From assembly GCA_937906915.1 (NCBI GenBank), contig CALCUU010000048.1, positions 1 to 7,053 on the forward strand: 7,053 nt of DNA. The letters are read 5' to 3'. A program made the position numbers and the translations under genes. The notes beneath the pieces were generated by a model. That model was not told the DNA's origin, searched no databases, and saw nothing but the letters and a program-made list of their open reading frames with translations. The first letter of the stretch is position 1; every line of letters starts with the position of its first letter. The stretch is from an uncultured Phascolarctobacterium sp. Lineage in GTDB: Bacteria; Bacillota; Negativicutes; Acidaminococcales; Acidaminococcaceae. This document shows, piece by piece, positions 1 through 4,563 of this stretch.

Positions 1-251
1 GAAACTATCTGTGAAGCAATTGTAGCAACAGCAGGACCTTCAACGCCTGTATTCATCGCAAAAACTGTAATGCAGTTTAAAGCTACATTTATAATTGATG
101 ATGCAATAATTGCCATAAGCGGAGTTTTACTGTCACCGAGTGCTCTTAAAATCGCAGAGCAAAGATTATATGCAATCGTTGAAAACAAACCGCCAAAAAT
201 TAACACAATAACATTAAAAAGAGAGAAGTTTTCAATCTCAAAATCCCTCAT
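1..251 (-). pseudogene. MATE-family efflux transporter fragment, N-terminally truncated
   Basis: Reading leftwards on the minus strand, this frame encodes a hydrophobic segment with the MATE hallmark ILRALGDSKTP (about 152-120), followed by a helix and then GVEGPAVATIASQ just before the window edge. In MATE proteins (Na+- or H+-driven export of drugs and cations across the inner membrane) this block lies in the N-terminal lobe, around transmembrane helices 4 to 6. More than 100 residues should precede it. Instead, recognisable sequence stops near 215, and upstream there are only AT-rich repeats and a hairpin. The frame stays open to a stop at 371-369, with ATGs at 338, 263 and 251, but none has a ribosome-binding site. 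I placed the end at the nearest ATG. GC (about 33%) and AGA/ATA/TTA codon use differ from the other genes. This is probably a 5'-deleted remnant, possibly of foreign origin; a misassembled junction is the main alternative. The C-terminal part lies outside the window. Confidence 0.65.
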
Positions 252-334
252 TTTTGATAACATCAAAATTTTCAATGTCAAAAACAGCCATTTTTGATAT
301 TGAAAGCTCTGCGAAAAGTGTTTCAATGTCAAAA
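229..334. repeat. Three imperfect direct repeats, core TTTTCAATGTCAAAA
   Basis: A 15-nt core occurs at 229-243, 269-283 and 320-334, each copy differing from the consensus by at most one base. The first two copies extend to 31 nt (229-259 and 269-299, 26 of 31 positions identical), both ending in CATTTTTGATA. The periods are 40 and 51 nt. On the minus strand the copies read as similar peptides (DFDIETLF, VFDIENFD, DFEIENFS). The first two share a frame and the third is shifted by one base. The cluster sits exactly where the MATE fragment loses homology. Confidence 0.6.
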
Positions 335-356
335 TCATAGTTTTAATTAAAACACA

Positions 357-396
357 AATCCCCCATCCTTACTGGCTCCTGTAAGGTGGGGGATTT
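357..396 (-). terminator. Bulged GC-rich hairpin, probable terminator of the zinc-ribbon operon
   Basis: The arms 357-372 (AATCCCCCATCCTTAC) and 381-396 (GTAAGGTGGGGGATTT) pair almost fully, with one bulged T and an 8-nt loop TGGCTCCT. The hairpin lies about 55 nt past the stop of the minus-strand gene ending at 450. On the minus strand it is followed by a T-rich but interrupted tract (ATTTGTGTTTTAATT). The stem is strong and the U-tract weak, so terminator is likely but not certain. It would also insulate the MATE fragment from the operon. Confidence 0.6.
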
Positions 397-449
397 ATGC
401 TTGGGGGAAATTTCAGATCATTTGAAGCTTTATATAAATGTAGGGGATT

Positions 450-638
450 TTAGATATCTACGATGTCGTAGGGTTTAGGTTTTTTCTTGTTGGGGGTAAT
501 TTCGTCTTCTACGCCTTTTATTGCGTAGCCTTCCATGGAAGTAAAAATTTCGTCAGCGAGAATTTGTCCGATGCTTTCAAATTCTTTCTCTTTCTTTTTA
601 CTAACCAGTTCCGGGTCTTGTTTTTTAACTGCTAGCAT
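450..638 (-). CDS. Small lysine-rich hypothetical protein, 62 aa
   Basis: I do not recognise this family. It encodes 62 residues, with a charged N-terminal half (clusters KK and KKKEKE), a short central stretch around GQILADEIFTSMEGYAIKG, and a lysine/proline-rich tail NKKKPKP ending in YDIVDI. There is no signal peptide, membrane segment or cysteine, so it should be a soluble cytoplasmic protein. The start is well supported: AAAGGAGGT lies 7-8 nt upstream of the ATG at 638. It follows the zinc-ribbon gene after 33 nt with no terminator between them, so the two are probably co-transcribed and may act together, though this rests on context alone. The optimal ribosome-binding site and a stop just before a hairpin argue that this is a real gene. 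Confidence 0.72.
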   Translation of the reverse strand: MLAVKKQDPELVSKKKEKEFESIGQILADEIFTSMEGYAIKGVEDEITPNKKKPKPYDIVDI

Positions 639-671
639 AGCGTTTACCTCCTTTGCAGCTTAGTGCATTTT

Positions 672-1181
672 TTAGCGGGGGTATTCTTCTACAGCCAAAG
701 CTTCTGCGTGAGCTTCAGCGTAAATTTTTTCGGTTTCTTTCATTTCTTCTTTAAGTTTTTCTACGACGCCCGGTTTCTTTTCTACGGGGGCACCGCATTC
801 GTGGCAGAATTTAGAATTTGCCAGAATTTCTTTTTGGCAGCAGGGGCAGGTGGTTTTAGGAAGTGCGCCACACAGCTTTTTCATTCTGATATCTGCTACT
901 TGTTTTTTCAATTCGTTAACTTCTGCCATGGAAGCTGCTACAACTGCGAAGTTGTCTACCAAGTGTTCCGGCGCATTGCCTGCTTCTACGAAGTGGTTAT
1001 ACATTTTTTCGCCAATTTTTACATAGTGCTCGCGGATTCGTGCTTCTGCTTTTTCGATTGCTGCGTTCAGCTTTTGAATTTCCATAGTTGCCTCTGCTTT
1101 CTCGCCAACGGTTTTTGCGATGGCTTCAGTTTTTTCTCCGGCGGATTTCGCCATATCTTTTATTTGTTCAAAAATTTCCAT
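672..1181 (-). CDS. Coiled-coil zinc-ribbon domain protein, 169 aa
   Basis: This predicted soluble protein has two parts. Residues 1 to about 100 are almost entirely charged helix (repeats such as GEKTEAIAKTVGEKAEA, then NAAIEKAEARIREHYVKIG) and probably form a coiled coil. Residues 112-129 form a zinc ribbon with C112-P-C-C115 and C126-H-E-C129, ten residues apart, ending FCHECGAP. An acidic helical tail of about 35 residues follows. Similar coiled-coil plus zinc-ribbon proteins are common in Clostridia and Negativicutes and have no established function; binding to nucleic acid or protein partners is only a guess. I chose the ATG at 1181 because AAAGGAGG lies 8 nt upstream. The ATG at 1205 would put this Shine-Dalgarno inside the gene. 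It is the first gene of a two-gene unit with the 62-residue protein downstream. Confidence 0.85.
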   Translation of the reverse strand: MEIFEQIKDMAKSAGEKTEAIAKTVGEKAEATMEIQKLNAAIEKAEARIREHYVKIGEKMYNHFVEAGNAPEHLVDNFAVVAASMAEVNELKKQVADIRMKKLCGALPKTTCPCCQKEILANSKFCHECGAPVEKKPGVVEKLKEEMKETEKIYAEAHAEALAVEEYPR

Positions 1182-1189
1182 TTGTAATT

Positions 1190-1197
1190 CCTCCTTT
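1190..1197 (-). promoter_or_regulatory. Shine-Dalgarno AAAGGAGG fixing the zinc-ribbon start
   Basis: On the minus strand AAAGGAGG is followed by 8 nt and then the ATG at 1181. This supports the shorter 169-residue product over the 177-residue reading. Confidence 0.85.
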
Positions 1198-1226
1198 GGG
1201 AACAACCAACTCTTTGGTCTAGCTTG

Positions 1227-1258
1227 ATTATAGCAGTAATGTTATTTTTTGTTGTTAA
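1227..1258 (-). promoter_or_regulatory. Extended -10 promoter for the zinc-ribbon operon
   Basis: On the minus strand TGCTATAAT (1235-1227) matches a consensus extended -10. No good -35 lies at 17 nt; the best is TTAACA at 1258-1253 with a 20-nt spacer. Extended -10 promoters often work with a weak -35. The start point would be near 1220, about 40 nt before the ATG. Confidence 0.65.
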
Positions 1259-1415
1259 GGAAGAGTTAAGTTATGTTGACGTATTTGCGACGAAAGGCTA
1301 CTGCAATCGACAGCTAGTGCTGTGATTTTACATTATAGTTGCTTTTAGAAATATTCCTGTATCAAAAGTAACAAAAACTTCACCAAAAGGGTGTTACAAA
1401 ATTTGCGAAATATAG
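1259..1415. other. Central part of divergent intergenic region, no gene seen
   Basis: The divergent genes start at 1181 (minus) and 1520 (plus), leaving 338 nt without a gene. Between their promoters I see no credible ORF. There is a small 5-bp hairpin ACAGC-tagt-GCTGT (1310-1323) with no strong U-tract, and a spaced inverted repeat GTAACA / TGTTAC (1368-1373 and 1392-1397) that overlaps the plus-strand -35. The stretch from the plus promoter to 1519 is an untranslated leader of about 90 nt with no riboswitch motif I recognise. Confidence 0.5.
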
Positions 1416-1421
1416 TATAAT
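1393..1421 (+). promoter_or_regulatory. Sigma-A-type promoter for the radical SAM - regulator unit
   Basis: TATAAT at 1416-1421 is a perfect -10. GTTACA at 1393-1398 matches 4 of 6 bases of the -35, with a 17-nt spacer. Transcription would start near 1428 and leave a leader of about 90 nt before the ATG at 1520. Confidence 0.65.
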
Positions 1422-1519
1422 GTTTACATAACAAAGTGGATTGTCTTCTATTTTGTCAGTACTGAAACCTTTTGAAGAGGATACTTTGTCAAATTTAATA
1501 ATACTATTTTGAGGTTAAA

Positions 1520-2419
1520 ATGTTTTTCGACACTTACGATACACCTGTATTCAGACCTCCCAGCGAAGCACGTAGCTTTATCCTGCGCGTGACCAGAGGT
1601 TGTGCTCACAACAAGTGCACTTACTGCAATATGTACCGCGGAGTGCCTTTCCAAATATTAAAAGATGAAGAAATCTCTCGCCAAATTGCTCTTGCTGCTC
1701 ATTACGGCAAGGATAGAGTGCGTAGAGTGTTCTTGGCAGACGGCGACGCTTTGGTGTTGCCCACCGCAAAGCTTTTGAAAATTTTACAAGCCTTGCGCGA
1801 TACTTTCCCCAAGCTGCAAAGGGTTAGCTCTTACGCAGCACCTAAAGATATTCTTCGTAAAAGCGAAGAAGAACTGCGCCAGCTTAAAGAGGCGGGCTTA
1901 CAGCTTTTGTACTACGGTATGGAAACTGGTGACGACGTTACCTTAAAGGCTGTCAACAAAGGCGTTAATGGCGAGGAAGCAGTTGAAGCCGGCAGACGTG
2001 TTACTGCCAGCGGAATGAAGCTTTCCATTATGGTTATCTTGGGTTTGGCAGGTAAGGAAGGCAGTCATCGCCACGCCATTGAAACTGCCAAAGCAATTAA
2101 CATCATCAAGCCTACCATGTGGAGCGCTCTTTGCCTGATGCTTTATCGTGGCAGCGAGCTTTTAGACCAGTTTGAACGTGGTGAGTTTAATCCTCTGTCT
2201 CCTGCGGAGCTGATGGAAGAATTATATACGATTATGGAAAATGTAAATTTGCCGGAAGATAGACATTGCCTTTTCCGTAGCAATCACATTTCCAATTACA
2301 TTCCTCTTGCGGGAACTTTGCCCAAGGATAAGCAAAGACTGCTTGCGGAAATTAAATACAGCGCTCAAGAATTGAGCAAGCTGAAAAAATGGGATGTTTA
2401 TAACAATACTGAGTATTGA
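1520..2419 (+). CDS. Radical SAM enzyme, uncharacterised (COG1032-like)
   Basis: This 299-residue protein carries the radical SAM signature RGCAHNKCTYC. Cys28, Cys33 and Cys36 (CX4CX2C) would bind the 4Fe-4S cluster that cleaves S-adenosylmethionine. Further TIM-barrel motifs follow in order: FLADGDAL (71-78, at the strand after the cluster loop), LLYYGMETGDD (129-139, the GLESG-like SAM/substrate strand) and SIMVILGLAG (169-178). The X4 spacing and the following NMYRG are typical of a large uncharacterised subgroup related to Elp3/HemN-like enzymes. The C-terminus lacks the extra cysteines of a SPASM domain, and the substrate cannot be told from sequence. The start has a GAGG box 5 nt upstream. 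The regulator gene follows 62 nt downstream with no terminator between, so co-transcription is likely, but a functional link to dihydroxyacetone metabolism is not shown. Confidence 0.92.
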   Translation: MFFDTYDTPVFRPPSEARSFILRVTRGCAHNKCTYCNMYRGVPFQILKDEEISRQIALAAHYGKDRVRRVFLADGDALVLPTAKLLKILQALRDTFPKLQRVSSYAAPKDILRKSEEELRQLKEAGLQLLYYGMETGDDVTLKAVNKGVNGEEAVEAGRRVTASGMKLSIMVILGLAGKEGSHRHAIETAKAINIIKPTMWSALCLMLYRGSELLDQFERGEFNPLSPAELMEELYTIMENVNLPEDRHCLFRSNHISNYIPLAGTLPKDKQRLLAEIKYSAQELSKLKKWDVYNNTEY

Positions 2420-2466
2420 GCATAAGCCATAAGGCTGACATATATTATAGGAAGCATTTTGATTTG

Positions 2467-2472
2467 AGGAGG
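2467..2472 (+). promoter_or_regulatory. Shine-Dalgarno AGGAGG fixing the regulator start
   Basis: AGGAGG lies 9 nt before the ATG at 2482. This makes that ATG the start, rather than the in-frame TTG at 2416 that overlaps the stop codon of the radical SAM gene. Confidence 0.85.
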
Positions 2473-2481
2473 GTTTACGTT

Positions 2482-4365
2482 ATGATTCGTGAAAGACGTA
2501 ATAAAGAAAAACTTGCTTCATATTATAAGAAGTTTATGGAAGAGGGTATTATTGACCCTAACGTACATCCGTGGGTAGCAGAATCTTGGCAACGTTGCCA
2601 CGCTTTGGGCTTGCCTCACGATACTTTGCCCAGAATTAACAAGCTGAGCAAGAGTGAAATTGCAACTCACCAAAAAACACACGAATTTATTGTTAAATAT
2701 GTTGATGGTTTGTACGAGCAAAGCAAGCAGCATTTTAACATTCATAATTTGAGTATGCTTTTGATTGACGAAAACGGTTACGTTATTAAAAATTACGCTT
2801 TGCCGTTTTTCCAACGTGTAATCGAAGATATTCAAGGTATGCGTGTTTTGGAAGAGGATGTAGGCACTTCCAGTATTAGTATTGCTCGCGAGCATAATGT
2901 ACCTTTCTTGATGTTTGGTCCCGAAATGTGGATTAAAGACCAACATAGCGGTGACGCTTGCAGTGCTCCCATTAGTGTTGACGGCAAGATTCGCTATATT
3001 ATTTCTTTCTTTAGCCTTGACCAAACCGATTTGCCCTACGATTTACTGCTTAGCCTGCTTTTGACTATGAAGTATTCCATTGAGCAACACCTTTCCATGC
3101 TGGAACGTTGGACCATTAACCAAATTATGATGGAACAACTGCCTGTTAGCGTTTACTGGGTGGGTAAAGATTCTGAAATTAAATATTGCAACGAAAATGC
3201 TCGCAAGCGCTTGGAAGGCAAGAAGAAATTGGAAGACGTGTTCTTAAACTATGAACACATTCCCGTGAAGAAAGCTTTAAAAGGCGGAGCAACCCATCGT
3301 CGCGAAATTACTTGGATTACCCAAGACCGTACTTATGAAGATATCACCACCGTTATGCCCATCAAAGTGGGTAGCGAAGTGGAAAGTGCTTTGGTGCTTT
3401 CCATGTCCATCGAGGATTTGAAGACTACCATTGCTCACGCAACCGGTTATAGCTCTCGCTACAGCTTGTATTCCATGGTTGGTGAAACCAGTGAATTTTT
3501 GGCACTGCAACACAAAGCAACCCGTGTTGCTCGCACCGACAACAATATTTTGCTTCAAGGTGAACCTGGTACCGGCAAGCAACGTTTGGCGCATGGTATT
3601 CATCAAGCAAGCTCCCGTGCTGCTGCGCCCCTTATTGTTGTTAAATGCGTAAATGCTCCGTTGAAAGAATTGGAAGCTGAATTCTTCGGACGTATGGACG
3701 GCGACCAACCTATTGCCGGCAAACTGGAGCTTTCCATTGGCGGTACTCTTTTCTTAGACGAAGTAGAAAAACTGCCTGTAGAAATTGGCGATAAATTGGC
3801 AGATGCTTTGCTGTACGGCAGGGTTAATAGAGAAACCGGTATCGTTAAGAAATTTAACGTGCGTGTAATTGCAGCTTGCGATTCTAATTTGAAACGCTTG
3901 GCTGACAAAGGTCTCTTCTCCCGTAAATTGTACGAGCTGGTGCTTGATACTACCATGCGCGTACCGCCCCTGCGCGAACGTGTTAAGGATATCGAAGTTA
4001 TTGCAACACATATCCTTGCGGAAATGTCTGCTCAACATAATTTGCCTCCGAAACGTTTGGCACCGGAAGCTGTTAGCATGCTTTTGAACTGCAGCTGGCC
4101 CGGTAACATTAAGCAACTGCAAGGCGTAATTGAGCAAGCATTCTTCCATACTCCCGGTAGCGTTATCGAAGCAGAAAATATTAAGCTGCCCGGTGACCGT
4201 ACTTTGGAAAAATCTTGGAAGTACGATAAAGATGCTTTCATTGCGGCGTGGAAATCTGCTGGCGGTAACATTAGTAAGCTGGCTACCATGCTTGACGTTA
4301 GCCGCGTAACCTTGTACCGTTATTTGAAGAAATACGGCTTAGGACCTAAGGGCTCTGAAGAATAA
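2482..4365 (+). CDS. dhaR: DhaR/AcoR-type transcriptional regulator (GAF-PAS-AAA+-Fis HTH)
   Basis: This 627-residue cytoplasmic regulator is close in length and order to E. coli DhaR. Residues ~30-205 hold the AcoR-type N-terminus and GAF sensor (VAESWQRC, then EEDVGTSSISIAREH and HSGDACSAPISVDG). Residues ~214-305 look like a PAS domain. Residues ~325-560 are AAA+, with Walker A GEPGTGKQ (360-367) and Walker B GGTLFLDE (420-427). Residues 594-620 form a Fis-type helix-turn-helix (GGNISKLATMLDVSR, TLYRYLKKYG). The GAFTGA loop is absent: FG403 to GG420 is about 5 residues shorter than usual. The FRxDLYYRL arginine-finger segment reads FSRKLYELV (479-487), and sensor I Asn is Asp467. Loss of GAFTGA implies sigma-54-independent action, as reported for E. 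coli DhaR, which uses a sigma-70 promoter. A dhaK-family gene lies 2.5 kb downstream, supporting the name; AcoR-like regulator of another operon is the alternative. Confidence 0.85.
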   Translation: MIRERRNKEKLASYYKKFMEEGIIDPNVHPWVAESWQRCHALGLPHDTLPRINKLSKSEIATHQKTHEFIVKYVDGLYEQSKQHFNIHNLSMLLIDENGYVIKNYALPFFQRVIEDIQGMRVLEEDVGTSSISIAREHNVPFLMFGPEMWIKDQHSGDACSAPISVDGKIRYIISFFSLDQTDLPYDLLLSLLLTMKYSIEQHLSMLERWTINQIMMEQLPVSVYWVGKDSEIKYCNENARKRLEGKKKLEDVFLNYEHIPVKKALKGGATHRREITWITQDRTYEDITTVMPIKVGSEVESALVLSMSIEDLKTTIAHATGYSSRYSLYSMVGETSEFLALQHKATRVARTDNNILLQGEPGTGKQRLAHGIHQASSRAAAPLIVVKCVNAPLKELEAEFFGRMDGDQPIAGKLELSIGGTLFLDEVEKLPVEIGDKLADALLYGRVNRETGIVKKFNVRVIAACDSNLKRLADKGLFSRKLYELVLDTTMRVPPLRERVKDIEVIATHILAEMSAQHNLPPKRLAPEAVSMLLNCSWPGNIKQLQGVIEQAFFHTPGSVIEAENIKLPGDRTLEKSWKYDKDAFIAAWKSAGGNISKLATMLDVSRVTLYRYLKKYGLGPKGSEE

Positions 4366-4377
4366 AATTAAAATTTG

Positions 4378-4408
4378 AAGGCTGTCTCCGTTTGGAGACA
4401 GCCTTTTT
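4378..4408 (+). terminator. Rho-independent terminator after the DhaR-like gene
   Basis: A perfect stem GGCTGTCTCC / GGAGACAGCC (4380-4389 and 4394-4403) has a GTTT loop and a TTTTT run at 4404-4408. Two further A-T pairs extend it. It starts about 12 nt after the stop codon and separates the regulator unit from the kinase-HPt-dhaK unit. Confidence 0.93.
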
Positions 4409-4439
4409 GTGTTCAATTTGTGTTGTGAATGTAAAATCA

Positions 4440-4456
4440 TTGTATAAAGTGTACAA
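4440..4456. promoter_or_regulatory. Imperfect 17-bp palindrome, possible operator
   Basis: TTGTATAAAGTGTACAA has perfectly matching outer arms TTGTA / TACAA (4440-4444 and 4452-4456). It lies 17 nt upstream of the -35 of the kinase operon, a usual place for an activator site. Which protein would bind is unknown. Confidence 0.35.
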
Positions 4457-4472
4457 AAATAACATAAAGCGT

Positions 4473-4501
4473 TTGTGATTGAAGTAAATTTGGTCTATAA
4501 T
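4473..4501 (+). promoter_or_regulatory. Sigma-A-type promoter for the kinase-HPt-dhaK operon
   Basis: TATAAT at 4496-4501 is a perfect -10. TTGTGA at 4473-4478 matches 4 of 6 -35 bases with a 17-nt spacer. The leader would be about 55 nt. No GG-N10-GC sigma-54 promoter is seen in the 198-nt gap (4366-4563). Confidence 0.7.
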
Positions 4502-4548
4502 GAAAGTGGTTTAATTTGATATTTATATTAACGTCAGGACAAAAGGTT

Positions 4549-4554
4549 AGGAGG
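4549..4554 (+). promoter_or_regulatory. Shine-Dalgarno AGGAGG fixing the histidine kinase start
   Basis: AGGAGG lies 9 nt before the ATG at 4564. The longer in-frame reading from the TTG at 4516 would put this site inside the gene and has no Shine-Dalgarno of its own. Confidence 0.85.
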
Positions 4555-4563
4555 CAAGGTCTT

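Noticed and set aside
70..297. Plus-strand open frame of 75 codons at the left edge
   Set aside because: It runs opposite to the recognisable MATE sequence, has no ribosome-binding site and no family resemblance.
229..334. CRISPR-like repeats
   Set aside because: Spacing is uneven (40 and 51 nt), there are only three copies, similarity extends into the would-be spacers, and no cas gene is present.
663..1187. Long plus-strand open frame opposite the zinc-ribbon gene
   Set aside because: It is rich in Phe and Cys as expected from the antisense of Lys/Glu codons, and the minus-strand gene has motifs and a Shine-Dalgarno site.
1603..1629. CX4CX2C spacing of the radical SAM cysteines as an oddity
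   Set aside because: This spacing is usual for the GCxHNKCTxC subgroup and is not a defect.
2425..2436. Small hairpin AGCC-ATAA-GGCT between the radical SAM and regulator genes
   Set aside because: The 4-bp stem has no U-tract, so it is too weak for a terminator.
2416..2448. Possible internal promoter (TTGAGC and TATATT) before the regulator
   Set aside because: The spacer is 19 nt, the -35 is poor, and the sequence is AT-rich enough for this by chance.
2416..2481. TTG start for the regulator overlapping the radical SAM stop codon
   Set aside because: It has no Shine-Dalgarno, while AGGAGG precedes the ATG at 2482 and the AcoR-type N-terminus begins after that.
4053..4075. TTGGCAC stretch resembling a sigma-54 promoter
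   Set aside because: It lies inside the regulator coding sequence and lacks the matching -12 element.
2518..4289. Several minus-strand open frames within the regulator gene
   Set aside because: They overlap a continuous multi-domain coding sequence and show no motifs or ribosome-binding sites.
4516..4563. TTG start for the histidine kinase
   Set aside because: The added 16 residues contain the AGGAGG site and match no domain; the ATG at 4564 is better placed.
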